This document shows positions 50,965-62,840 of a stretch of 64,000 nt of DNA, piece by piece. The position numbers and the translations under genes were made by a program. The notes beneath the pieces are model-generated. The model was not told where the DNA came from. It worked only from the letters and a program-made list of their open reading frames with translations, and did no database searches. The first letter of the stretch is position 1; every line of letters starts with the position of its first letter. The stretch is taken from assembly GCA_008973525.1 (NCBI GenBank), contig WACJ01000107.1, positions 1 to 64,000 on the forward strand. Direction: 5' to 3'. This DNA comes from Stenopsyche tienmushanensis (taxonomy: Eukaryota > Arthropoda > Insecta > Trichoptera > Stenopsychidae).

Positions 50965-51511
50965 TCAAGTGTGAACTTCATAAGGCGAGCCAGGAATATG
51001 ATCATCTCCCCATTTGATAAAGACATGGTATTCCCCTTTGTCGTTGACTAAATAGGATACATCATAGTTGTTGCGTCCCTTGTGCTTGACGACGAGTTCT
51101 TCGCATGGGCCCTTCGGACCATATACTCCTACATATAAGATGTTAGTACCTAAAATGAATAACCTTTTTAATATATATATATAGAGGTATAAGATAGATA
51201 TTATAAATAAATGAATCAAACAAACCAGAATTAGTTGCGGTCACAGTAAACTTGTTTTGTTGGGCTAAATAAGCTTTCTTTAGTCCTATTCCTTTGGATG
51301 TTATCTTTGAAGCATCTGACTCGAAATTATGCAAAATTGTTCTAGAACTTTTTTGTTGATTTTTTTCCGGGTTTATATGCGAAGGTCTTTTTGCAGTGGC
51401 ACTTTCATCTTCAGTAAGAGTTCCAGTGTATTGATTTCCGTGAAAGCGTCTCTTGCGTGATCTACCAGATCGGCTTGGGCTACTCTTTTTTCTTTTCGGA
51501 TACGATGGCAT
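50965..51511 (-). CDS. Chimeric gene: basic leader joined to one filamin Ig repeat (repeat 24 type)
   Basis: Two exons, 51226-51511 and 50965-51149, join in phase 1 and give 156 residues with a TGA stop. Residues 1-~63 form a basic Ser/Arg/Lys leader (MPSYPKRKKSSPSRSGRSRK, then RFHGNQYT). Residues ~64-156 are one whole filamin repeat: SDASKITSKGIGLKKA, a KFTVTA strand, NILYVGVYGPKGPCEE, NNYDVSYLVNDKGEY and IKWGDDHIPGSPY. It matches the C-terminal dimerisation repeat of filamins, and the stop follows at the filamin terminus. An in-frame ATG with an adequate upstream gap (aaggtaaaATG) starts it. The leader resembles those of some insect transposon proteins (GNQ-Y/F/W-T motif), from memory. It is either a transposon-captured filamin exon pair or a host chimera. 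The repeat itself shows no damage. Confidence 0.75.
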
Positions 51512-51639
51512 TTTACCTTGTAACTTTGAAGAGACGCAAGGAAGACCGAAAGTAAACTGACGTTAATTAATGACCAGACGCTCCTATTTTGGCGGGACAA
51601 TCTTCTTCTTCTTTGTGGTGACTGCAATCTCTTTTATGG

Positions 51640-51806
51640 GACCAATATGGGGACAACCACTTTTAGTTTTTTTTAAAAATAGCAAGTATATGTTTTAAAA
51701 ACTACTAATTGGCGAGCTTAGGCGACGCCTAAGGGCAATAACTGTCTAATCTATGTATCTAATACATATATACAGTACATATATGTTTTTCAAATTGTCA
51801 TATTAA
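51640..51806. other. Upstream flank of the filamin chimera, with a short palindrome
   Basis: Contains the short palindrome aggcgacgcct, with gagctt before it and aagggc after it. No gene. Confidence 0.4.
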
Positions 51807-51930
51807 CCTTTCCCTACCGGTGATGTATTTACTACACCTGGACTCTAATAATGGGAATATCGATATGAAATACAATAGATACGGGATTCAGAATTTTTGT
51901 ATTCCTCCGTGATATAATTACGAATCATAT
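51807..51930 (+). repeat. TTAA-flanked repeat R-T, copy 2
   Basis: After a TTAA the sequence CCTTTCC, gatgtatttactacacctgg, ctctaata and the gatatcgatatgaaata block repeat those at 50096 in the same orientation. The two copies bracket the filamin chimera at 1.7 kb distance. Confidence 0.6.
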
Positions 51931-52245
51931 CAAAGTATTTTAGTATATAAGTATTCATCTGCAGGGACGGAAATAAATAATTTGTAGGGAAATCGGTAAT
52001 TTTGCGAGTTATCAGACTAAATGACGAAACACTCGATGCTTTAATTTACTTCGGGCATATTTTCAAAATAGTATTTAAACTTTTAGTGTTTTATTTATCT
52101 ATTTTTGAATTGTATTTTTATCTTTTCTTAAATATATAAAATTCTTTCGCCTTTAAATTATTTTTTCATGTTAAACAAACGTACTTATTAGTAATTTTTG
52201 ATAAAAATTATCAATGTAATTTCTTAAACTATTGAAATTCGTCAT

Positions 52246-52905
52246 GTCAGCGGTCCGAAAAGCGGACCGGTTAGACATAGACCTTGTGGCGACTCCGTTC
52301 TCTTTTAGGGCTTTTTGTGACATTTCTATGATCTGTACGATCACGGAACCCCCTTCAGAGGCTAACTTACAAAGGTGGCTTATCTATGTTACTAATTTAT
52401 GTTGCCATCTTAGCTAGTTTTTAAAGTTTTAAATTATAAAATCTAGCTAGTTTCTCCCTCACACTCATAGCGCTCTCGAAGTTGAGAATGAGCGTGTCCT
52501 TGCGGACATTAAGTTCAGGTTTTGCACCTTGATGTGCACTTTTGTTGAGCGATTTGGTCCCGAATAGCAGGCCCAATACACAGCTCGGGTCAATGGAGGG
52601 TTCCATGTTCTTTTATCTCAGATGTGAAGTTATGGACTCACGTTTCATCCTGAATTGATGCAAAAATTCGACCTTATTGCTGTGAAATATCGCCAAACAC
52701 TCGATTGAAACATTATCATGACGCTGTTTTTGTTCCATTGTGAGCAAACCCGGCACCCATCTTGTGCACAGCCTTCTCGTGTTCAAATTTTCAGTCAATA
52801 TGCGATGTACGGCATTCTTTTGCAAAGCCTACCTCATTTGATCAGGAATAAACTACCCGAGAGTAGAATCTAGCTCAGATTTGATAACCAATTTTTTCCA
52901 TGTTC
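52246..52905 (-). mobile_element. Internally deleted mariner derivative (R-M), copy 3
   Basis: The plus strand starts with the palindrome gcggtccgaaaagcggaccg, then accttgtggc, a cacggaacccccttcagagg block and tagctagtt blocks. From about 52610 the minus strand reads mariner [18 protein letters not shown] and RWVPGLLTMEQKQRHDNVS. The right edge is gagagtagaatctagctcag. The junction between terminal and transposase sequence is the same as at 22835. Confidence 0.8.
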
Positions 52906-53025
52906 ACAAATTAATTAAGAATGTTTACTATTGATGGCTGCCAAACAAATACTAAACAATATATTGTCTTGAAACTTTATAAAGTACAAGAGTGCTCTTT
53001 CTGAATAAGTGGAGAGGGATCGCAG

Positions 53026-53272
53026 CAGTGATGTAGTGCTAAATAAAAAAGTCTGGGAGCGCTGATTAATTATAATATTTCAGTACCCCCTCCCCTACCA
53101 GCAGTGATACAATTTTCGCACCAAGTTTCCAACCAAACGCTTTTCAATTTAACCAATTTAAGTTAAAATAAATTTTTAAAAATTACAATATGTATTATGC
53201 AAAATTTCCAAATCGCTTAGAAAAAAGTGTGGGAGCGCTGACCCCACGCGCCCCCGCCCCACTACACCACTG
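53026..53272. mobile_element. 247-bp hAT-type MITE with perfect 8-bp duplication
   Basis: The ends CAGTGATGTAGTGC and, inverted, CAGTGGTGTAGTGG face each other. The flanks are identical, GATCGCAG at 53018-53025 and 53273-53280. A gtgtgggagcgctg / gtctgggagcgctg motif is repeated near both ends. Non-coding. Confidence 0.88.
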
Positions 53273-56200
53273 GATCGCAGACCCTGCGATGATACTCTTT
53301 TAGGGGTTAATAAATGTACTAATAAATAATATTTAAAAGGTTAAAATAAAACATATTTAAACATCTTATTTAAGATTTATTTATACAGAACAGATTGGGC
53401 TACAAAATATTTTGCATAGCTTGAGCAGTTAGTGTCACCTCTGAATAACAATACAGGGTAAAATGCTGACTGCTTGCTGGTGGCAATAATACATAATAGG
53501 ACTCAATTATAGATCTCACATAGATCGCTAAGATAACAGCATCCATAGCTTGTCAGTAACCTCTGTAAAACTGTTTCAATAAAATCTTATTGTACATATA
53601 AAAATATATCCATATAATATTCACACACTTATAAAGAAAAGTGGACTTGTTTTCATATAATAAAGTATTCATGTCAGTATATTGATAAATCTGGGAGGTG
53701 TACTAAAAAGCCTGACAAGCTTTATATACAATTATTCTTTTATTAATAAAATAAAATTTACACTGATAATGTTCATAACGTTACTCCGTAAATAGTTTAA
53801 GTAACAACACATCATAGGGTTAGTTTTATAGAAATATATATGAATAAAAACGGAGAGAAAACATTAAAATCTGTTATTAGATTGAACAAATATATATATA
53901 AGACCAAATCACCTAAGGACTTTATTAAAATCACGCCACTGAATTTAGCCAATATTTGTGATCGATTTATAATAGGTTTTTCCAGTCGTCAATTAATCAA
54001 CTATTTGCATGAATTGAGTCTTATGTTTTACAATTAGATTGAGAACAAAATTAATATTGACTCTTTGGAGGGTACAAATGTTAATCAGGCCGTTGAAATT
54101 GCTGCGAAATTCAATACTGGACTGTTTTGTTATATTTTTATTCGGTAAAATCCAAGAAAAATTCAGTGTTAAAATATTCACTTCACATATGGATACGGAA
54201 TGAAATATTTTTTATTTATTTTAACCATAAACCCTGCAACATAAAGAATCCCATTTTACCATCAACAATTCCTCGAAAATAATTTATTTACGCGTTTCGT
54301 ATCCACGCATAGAATATATGTATTTATTTATTTAAAAAAATCCCTACAAGCATGCATGTGTATATATATCAGCTATGTAAAAAAATATATAAACTTTGGT
54401 AGATTTAGTAATTGTTCACAGAGATTATTGACAACTACAAACAAGAACGTCTTTGTGTAATGAGGTGGCTATCGTTTATATTTTTATCGGACCGATATAT
54501 TAGATCTTGATCTATAAATACCATTGTAAACGTTTTGTAGCAGTGCAGCTGCAATGAAATTAAAGTTGTACGCGTTAAAAAATAAAACTATTTAACATTA
54601 CGATATATGAGAAATATTCGCTTAAAAAAATGTACCATAAAAGTATTTACTGCAAATAAGATTCTCCCGAATACTGTAGAAAATATTAGCCCTGTGAGTT
54701 ATTAAAAATCACGTTAAAACCTTAATTGTAAATAAACAATCTTACAATATGGTTTTATATTTTTTTAACATCACTCAAGATCTAAAAAGAAACGCAAATC
54801 ATTCTATAAAAAGGTGATTTTATATATATGTATGTATGTTATTTAAGCTCTACAAGTTCCTAGGGTTGACTTATTTCAAGATTTAAACATTTCTAATTAA
54901 CTCTAATCATGACTAGATATTTTTATATTATTGATGGTAATACAAAAATGTCAAAAATTTATTTATTATATACGATGAAGCTTAAACGTTAGTTAACATG
55001 TATCGAAAAAAATGTTCTCGTAGGAAAGGGTCATTTTTAAGATTTAACGACATAATTAAATTGAGCTGCACTACTCATAAATAGTATATCGAGAGCCACC
55101 TACACCTACTTGTTAAAATCCTATTATAATATTTACAATAAATTTAGAGTGATCAAAAGTAGTGCGAAACACTACTCTAACAAATAAGTTTCTGCATAAT
55201 GGATGCGATTCTTACCAAATAAATATATATTTGAATATATATAAAATTAGACTTTAATTATAAATGGCAAGAAAAATTGATTTCAATGTTAGCACTCTAA
55301 AGAAAAAAATCTTTACAGGAAAGTAAAATGCATCCAAAATGAAAAATTCACATTTGATAGATTAAATAAATTCTATTTCGCTATGCATCAATCTCTGTAG
55401 ATCCTAAGATGCCACCAATTCGTGTCCATAAGGTAACATCATAATTGAAATTACACCCTCGAATACTTTTCATGATTGACATCAATACTATTCAAAATAA
55501 GAAATTGTTCGGTTGCATCTGCCACCGACGAGTAATTTCTTTTACATAGAAAAAAGCTAACGAGGCAGAATCATCTGTGTGATTTTAAAAGGATACAATT
55601 ATATTAACACTGGTCGCAGCACATTTGACGCGCCCTATTCTTTTATTGTCAAATTTAGTAATTGTATTTTCAACGCTGACTGACGAGTGCAAAAAAAAGT
55701 CGAAAGCACAAACACAACCTCTTTCAAAATAACAAAAACATTGGTAATAATAATGATCTCTTAATATGAATAACAATCAAAATCAATTTAGCCATAGTAA
55801 CTTTTTGGTATAAACAAATTAAAAATGTTCAAAAACCTTGATACATTTACTACAGACTCACAAATTAGTGAAAATATAAAATAACTTATAAACAATATTT
55901 ACAATTAATTATCCGTCCTTCTAAAAGAACAAATTCAATGACAACTAATATATATTTTACAAAAAACATAAATTAAGATTTTCATACTGAGAGGAACAAC
56001 TTAGTTGAAATTTGCACATTTATAAATAACAAAAAAATCTTTAATATCTTGGCGTGAAATATTTGATTTGCTGGAAAGATTGAGACATGTTCACAAAAAT
56101 TATCACTTTTAGAGGAGATCATAAAATAGTCGACAAAATAATAATAACACAGAAATTTAAATAAACGAGCAGTACACAATATGCTAAATATATATCGATT

Positions 56201-57055
56201 TTTGAACTAATCTTGATTTTATTGTAAATTGCCGTTTTATTAAAAGCTATTGTCGTACAAAAAACATGTATTTTTAAATCATTCACAAAGCTTAGTTCCG
56301 ATTCCCAAATGTAATAAAACGAATAAACCACAAAATTTGCTGCAAGCAAACGATACCTGCAACATATTGAATTTGAAAATGAATTACAATAGGTATTCAT
56401 ATCTCGCGTTGATGTAACGTCAATTGCAAATTATACCACCGTAAAACATATTACTCTAATAATATACAAAAATGTAACTAAAGCAAAAAATATACACCTA
56501 ATACCACTGAATTGCTAGATTTCTGAGGGAGTCACTAGTGTCTTTAAGTACAAGCGACTAGGTTCACTTCTAAATGTATTTTTTTTATATAACACATGCG
56601 TACGCGTACAAGAGTGTATATCGTAAAGTTAAAGATACAACAAAGGTAATCGATTCGAAATTTAAATCACGTTGCTATGACTCGTAAAAATTACCTCCGT
56701 TCGTTAACCTTATTGTATGCATTTCATTAATTGTGTTATCTTTTAGAATTACGTTTATTCACCATCCGCCATACCCAAAACGGAAATACATAACCAACTA
56801 GAAAATGATCTACTCTGGGTACTAAAACTCAATTGATTTTACCCAGCCGATGTCAAACATTGCTTTTAAATTGTAAGGCGGTGTTAATAATATTGGATTT
56901 TTTTTAAATGACTATCTCATAGATTCTGCACAATTTCATCTTATATCGTTGAAAAAAATATTTTTTAGATATTTTATTAAAAATATAAAGATTAGTTTAT
57001 GGTCTATTCCACGAAAGGTATTTTTATAACTGTTTAAAATAAATAATTTTTAATC
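53273..57055. other. AT-rich intergenic DNA; possible distal Mob2 3' sequence
   Basis: I recognise no exon. The frames at 53840-54181, 55585-55776 and 55982-56400 have background composition. The stretch 53400-53560 is less AT-rich than the rest and could be a conserved or transcribed piece, but I see no coding frame there. Confidence 0.35.
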
Positions 57056-57215
57056 ATTGACTGTTGCGTGTTGCGCTACGGACTTTGAAGCCTCGGTAAG
57101 GGCACGCAACCTTATCGAGGCACACTCGACCGCAGCTGAGGCACTAAGCTCTGCTAGGCAGGACCGCAGTCCATCCTACTACTTGCGGCCAACTGGCCAA
57201 ACTGTCTACTTTTAT
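57056..57215. other. Isolated GC-rich insert
   Basis: About 160 bp near 50% GC in a 30% GC background, with sharp edges. The plus frame reads ATDFEASVRARNLIEAHSTA and ends in a tract with background codons. It looks like a fragment of a mobile element's coding region, not identified. Confidence 0.35.
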
Positions 57216-58283
57216 CGTAATAATTATTTCAATCGCTACATATTTACAACTATACATATTCAACTTACATAGATTTAGACTTTTTTATTTCATAATCATA
57301 ACATTTCAATCTTTATTTTTTATATTTTCATAGGCAAATTTATGTTCAATCAAAATATAATTTTAGTATTCATATAATAACCTTGGAAGGTATCTATGCA
57401 ATAAATCAATATATCACACTAGCTCATTTCACAAATGAGATTTATTAAAAGTAAATAATTCACATACTGTGTGTGACCATACATCTCCCTCAATACTTAG
57501 TACTCCGAGCGTAGAACTTCCGTTATTAATTGATGAAGTCTCATCACAGTTCCGATTGAAAGAATTTGAATATGCGAGTAAAACAAAATAATAAATAAAA
57601 TATAAATAAATAAATAAACAAATAGAGTACCAAATCAATATCATTACAATACGTTTAAAAATATATTCGTAATCAAATATATATAAAATCGTTATACATT
57701 GTATTTCAAAGGATATGGTTTTCATTAGACAAATAACATATTTTAAAACGTACAACGTCACACAAATAGATTCTCAATGAGTACTTTTGAGGTAGATTTC
57801 AACAATCCTTTGTATTTTACTTGTTATATATATTTTTAAAATAAACAGATTATAACATTTTTTAGAAAAAGTAAGTATCATAATGAATTTATCAAACACT
57901 TTCTAACGTTCATTTCTTTTCATATTACAAGCAACAAGATGGTCTATTGAAATTAACCTAACACAGCATTCTATAACACTTCCAACGTCAAATGTTTTTC
58001 AAATTAGGCAATAGAGGTGAATAATGTTCATGAAATTTCATAAGAAAATAAAAATTGCCAATCGCCCTCGCAATAAGCAACCATTTCAGTAATTATAAGT
58101 TCATAGATTTAAGAGTTCTTTTAAGATTTTTGAATTTCATACTTTAATCGATAAAAGGAGAGATGAAAGAAGTTCACACACAGTTAAAGAGTGAATAGAC
58201 ATTCAGAAGTCGTGATAAGGCAGGCAGCAAACGCCAAGAAGGCCACCGCCGAGGGCGAAAACGGCCAACAAGGCGGCCGGCCA
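57216..58283 (-). other. Mob2 3' UTR and flank
   Basis: Directly after the Mob2 stop on the minus strand. Minus-strand AATAAA signals occur near 57440 and 57290. No other gene seen. Confidence 0.45.
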
Positions 58284-59387
58284 CTAGGCGGGTGCCGGAG
58301 CAGCCGCCGTCGGAAGGCGAACCTGTGACTCAGGCTGGGCCACGATCGGCCGCAGCGTTGCATCTCCATCGACGACGGTGGCGCACGCTCCCAGCGTGGT
58401 GGTCGTGGTGCCTCCCGCAGCAGCCGTCGCTGCAGATTCTTCCGTTAGCCTCAAAGCTATTTCGAGATCACGTAAAACCTCAGTTTCTTTGGGTTCAATT
58501 AGATTAAATTTTCTGAAATGAGATATAAAAACAATAAAACGTTTATTCGACGAGCATAAATAATGCAATAAGTCGAGAGAAAATATGTATTACCGGTGAA
58601 GGGCGGTTAGATGGGCAAATGTGAGATTAAGATGAGCATGTAGTCGAAGCAATGCCACTTCTCGAAAATGTGCAGCGTACATATGTGCTATAACGTGGAA
58701 CAATAACCGTAGAATTTTGCGAACTATGCTCTCAAACGATGTAGGAAATTCATTTGCTGTTAAAACATAAAAAAATCAATAATATATTATAAATTTTCCA
58801 GATGTATATATCAGTTAGACAGAATGCAATAATAATCATTTTACAATTTTTTTTTTTAAATTATTAAGTTAATATTATATAATCAATTTGTTATACGTAC
58901 CATACTTAGTAGGAAATATATTTTCATCGCTAACAGTTTTTTGAGTGAAGGTCATTACATAGTCAATGTACTGAGGGGCAGCAACTCGCGTTTTCTTGCC
59001 CTTCTCATCGAACCATGGATAAGTACATTTGCCTGGACCTATCATATCGGGACAGCTAGCGGGTGTGCAAAATTCACTGACAGTACCATAAATAAGATTA
59101 ACATGATCGAACAACGCCAAAGCTGAAAAGGAGAAAATTACACATTAAATAAAATTTAAAACTATGATGTATTATTTATTTATTTAATATATGATAAATA
59201 TTAATTACTAAGAAAAAAATGATACTCACTGTGCGATGCAAGCCATTCAAAATAATCTATGCCTTCAGGTATCTCCACCATCTGTCGCATATCCAAATCT
59301 GGTAATTTTCTTTCTAAAAGTGTATCTTCAAGATATAATTTAGGATCTCCTTGGGCGGCATCATCGCGATCTTTACGGCGCGCCTTT
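58284..59387 (-). CDS. Mob2: Mob2, co-activator of NDR/Tricornered kinases (four 3' exons)
   Basis: MOB proteins bind the N-terminal region of NDR/LATS kinases and promote their activation; Mob2 pairs with Tricornered in flies. Exons in phase: 59230-59387, 58901-59122, 58594-58756 and 58284-58512 (TAG). The first encodes ARRKDRDD, then ERKLPDLDMRQMVEIP and YFEWLASH. The second carries EFCTPASCPDM (the two zinc cysteines) and DEKGKKTRVAAPQYIDYVMT. The third carries SFESIVRKI and the zinc histidines in FHVIAHMYAAHF. The last carries KETEVLRDLEIALRL and an Ala/Thr-rich tail of about 45 residues. The first exon here is entered in phase 2, so at least one 5' exon lies further upstream or beyond the window. 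The match is to Mob2 rather than Mob1 or Mob3. Confidence 0.93.
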
Positions 59388-61120
59388 CTATAAAGAAAAA
59401 GGAGAAAATTTAACACTTATGCAAAATATATACAACACTCTAAGTAGCTCTAATTACAATCTAAATTGTTTCCTTAATTATAACATACAATATTAAACAC
59501 AGTGTTACGGCACATCTTAAACGCTTTGTTGAATATCATAGTCATAGATCATTTAACGTTTTTTACAAGACCAAGTATGTATTATAAAAGCAAGCAAATC
59601 AAAAATGTTTCTTCGGTTGTGTAATTTATTAATATTTATTACAAATACATGATCTGTAAGAATCATGAACTTAATTTTAAATTAATTCCAGTCCTATTCA
59701 ATTTGTTAATGGCATTTATTATGTAATTTTCACCGATATGGACTAGTATACGTTAGGATTCAAATTTTGTTTTGTAAACTATAATGATCTATATCACATT
59801 GCATATTTTAAAATTTCTATGGTAATGTTTGCAAACTATAATTTAATTTATCGTTAGAGTCTCAATATGAATACATACAATTTCAAGATATATTCAGATT
59901 ATTTTAAACAGATTAAATTGCATTATTAAAATGTAATATGTTTACAAGCCTTGCATGTATTATGATAAGGTGATCATTGATCCATTAGGAATGTCTATTG
60001 TATATTAAAAATATATGCTTATTCATCTTTATATGGGGTTTATAAAAGAAATGTTTTTCAATTAATTAACGATTATTTTAGCATTTATGACTTTAAATGG
60101 CTTTATTATTATTTTCAAAGAGAAAAAAAACAACTTTTTATCAAATTTTATTTAGATGTCTGTTTAAATGCAGTCTATAATTTAGTTAAAAAAATGTTTC
60201 CTTTTGTGTTGAATTAGATTTTCTTACATGGGGCAGAAAAGGGCATAGAGGGCTAAGTGCGCCAGGCGCGCCAGGGCGGAGAGGGCGGCGCCCACCTTGC
60301 GAGAGAGCAGAGGCCAGGCGGGGTCCCACCGCCCCTCACATCCTTGGGACACCTCCGCCTTCAGCATATGTCAGCCACTTATCATCTTCACGCTTACACT
60401 TCACCTCACCGCTTACACCAATTAACCATTTATTCAAAGCCTTTTTAACACAGTGATTGTCTGTCTTTAACACAAGTATTGAAGTTGAAATATAAAACGT
60501 TTCGTCACCATAGCAACTAATGGTACTTTAATCAGTAACATACAAAAATCACAAATTAATAAATTTATAAAACCTTAAATTCAGATGCCAACGCACTTGA
60601 ATTTAAGTTATTTCGTTTCGGTTCAGGTCAAATAATATATATTGGTTCGGTTTCGATTATCGATCTAAGAAAAATAACAGTTTTTTCGGTTTTCGGTTCA
60701 GTTCAATTGATTTTTAAAATAATATTACTTGCATTAAAAACTATTTTATAGCGTAATTTAGAACATTTTATTTAGGGCTTCGAATCGTTATATTTTTTCG
60801 GTTTTGGTTTCGGTTACGTTCCTAACCTGGGCTATAATAATACCGACCTAATCGAGAGTTGCACATGCTTTTTACTTATTCTACCATTCTACTTCACATG
60901 AACCAACACTGATTGACTCTGTCCGTTATTAAAATACATACTAAGTTATCTAATCCCTCTTTTCTTCGTTAGCGCTTAAACATTGGGCCGACCCAGCCGA
61001 CATAAGCTCGCAATAAAATAAATACGACAATATTTTCGATCGATTGTAAAATTTAAACAGCCCATCCGATCAGCCTTCTTCGGACAACTTCGTTTCATAA
61101 TGAGAGTCTTTAATTGTTCT
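59388..61120 (-). other. Mob2 upstream intron with a GC-rich patch and a TTCGGT-rich repeat
   Basis: At 60247-60345 a patch is rich in GC. On the minus strand it has an open frame ending in CTCTCGCAAG with a GTGGGC donor, but the phase does not fit the next Mob2 exon. At 60610-60820 ttcggttt, ttcggttc and similar units recur many times, a mobile-element end-like pattern. Otherwise AT-rich. Confidence 0.4.
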
Positions 61121-61126
61121 GTAGAC

Positions 61127-61250
61127 ATTCGTCATATCAGCAGTCCGAAAAGCGGACCGATTGAACACATAAACCTTATGGCCACTTTGTCCTCTTTTAT
61201 GGTTTTTTTTGCGACTGTTTCGGGGCCTTCTACGATCTGGACGATCATGA
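61127..61250 (+). repeat. Mariner-derived repeat (R-M), copy 4, short
   Basis: A gtcatatcagcagtccgaaa block followed by gcggaccg, then accttatggc, and an acgatcatgaaagctcgtaa block. It corresponds to the left ~120 bp of the copy at 52246. Confidence 0.7.
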
Positions 61251-61703
61251 AAGCTCGTAAGGTAAAAAAATCGTAGCCCGATACGAGTTTTCCCATAAGA
61301 AATATTGGAAATGCAATTAATTCGTTCCGGATTCTGAGTAAGAAATACAGAGCTCTCTTGGTGTGGGCAGAAGAATTATCTTCGTCGGTTCATACCCTAC
61401 TGTTTGACTTCCACATAACAGGCAGCCTGTTCTTTCGCACTTTGCACCTCTAGAATGCTCGCGGGTTCTCCGAAGAGTAAACAAGAAGAGGCTTTATCTT
61501 CTTGTCGTCACTCACATTCGCACAAAAGAGGAGTGTCAGACGGTCTTTCATCGGTATATGGCCTGATAACTTGGTCTGACGGGATCTCATGCTCGTTGAT
61601 GCTCGCTCATGCGATTCGTAACCCGAAATTTTGCTCGTAAACTGAGACAAAAATAACCTGAAAAACTCGCAACCAGGAACATTCGTAAGTCGAGGTTCCA
61701 CTG
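61251..61703 (-). mobile_element. Truncated Tigger/pogo-type element
   Basis: On the minus strand the element begins at 61703 with CAGTGGAACCTCGACTTACG, the classic Tigger-type end, preceded by TA. After about 140 bp it reads the DDE domain segment KDRLTLLFCANVSDDKKIKP then LLVYSSENPRAF (61560-61453). It ends in a block with cgatacgagttttcccataa. Most of the transposase and the second inverted end are missing. Confidence 0.8.
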
Positions 61704-61899
61704 TATACGTTAAGTCGGGTACTTTTGGGACTATTTTCGTATGTTTTTTCGTAAGTTAAATACTTGCCATTGGCACTTCATACCGCCGACAACACATTTT
61801 TGCATTCACGTCTGCCCCGAGTCTTTTTTCTCCAGTTGCTCAGATCGAAGTCTTTCGATAGATCGGTTGTTCTTTGGACCTGAGTCCAAAACATCTCCA

Positions 61900-62840
61900 A
61901 AAACTCGAATCTAACGATCAACATATACACAGCTCCCCAGTGCGATTTCATCGACATGACGCCAAAGATTTGGTCCCGTACTGATTCGAAAATATTTTTT
62001 TAAAACTTCCCTCTCCAAATCCATATTCGACCCTTGTAAACCAATACTAGCATTATCAACGATTCGTGTATTTATCGTATTAAATGGAAAATAATCGAAA
62101 TTTTTAAAAAAAAATGGACAGACGAGAAAATGTTCCGATCCCACCGAGTTTTCTTTTTATGCACTAGGAAAATAATATAGATAATCGTTTGATTAAAGAG
62201 GTGTTTTTAGTGAGATTTATTAAAATTGTTTGGAGATTCGACCTCGGTCACGTTTGATCCAATACCGGATATATTCCGGATCTACTCTTTGCCAATGGTT
62301 GGCTATTTAGATTGTATAATAAGAAGGAAATACATTAAATTGAGCGTAGGGCAGTCAATGTACAGCCACGGGCTAAATTTGTAGGAAGTGTGCAGATGGA
62401 CTGATTTGTTTGTACGATTGGGAAAATGTGACGAATGTCGCCAACGAATACGAACTTCGCCTTGGCTATAAAAATAAATAAAAACTGTTTAAATGACATT
62501 TTTAAATATTCGCCTTGTGACACGACCTCTTTAACAAGGCGCTGACATTTCAAATCGTTCTCTTGTCCAGCAGAGTTATGCCTCGTTGACTTCCGGGGAG
62601 TTCTTGTTTATGAAACACTTTAGCGTTCATTGTCCGTGTATCGCAAGCATACATCATCTCGCAGATATATGTGGAAGCAAATAGAAGTAAAAGTCGAAAA
62701 ACAAGCATAATAATATTTGGATTTGGATAGATTAATTTTATAGCTTGGATGCCCAAAGATTGTTTCGAAATTGGATGATGAATTTTTCTTGTCTTAGTTT
62801 TAGGTACAGCTAACTTTTGCTGAATAACCACCTTCACTGT
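61900..62840 (-). pseudogene. Decayed open frames, possibly Helitron or helicase-like
   Basis: Three minus-strand frames (61911-62144, 62335-62553, 62550-62837) lie in a row with shifts. The middle one contains FVFVGDIRHIFPIVQ, which resembles the GDFRQ-LPVV helicase motif of Helitron or PIF1 proteins. No other motif supports this. Probably a mobile element relic. Confidence 0.3.

Noticed and set aside
60247..60345. First coding exon of Mob2 in the GC-rich patch
   Set aside because: The open minus-strand frame ends at a good donor but in phase 0, while the next Mob2 exon needs phase 2; joining them gives an immediate stop.
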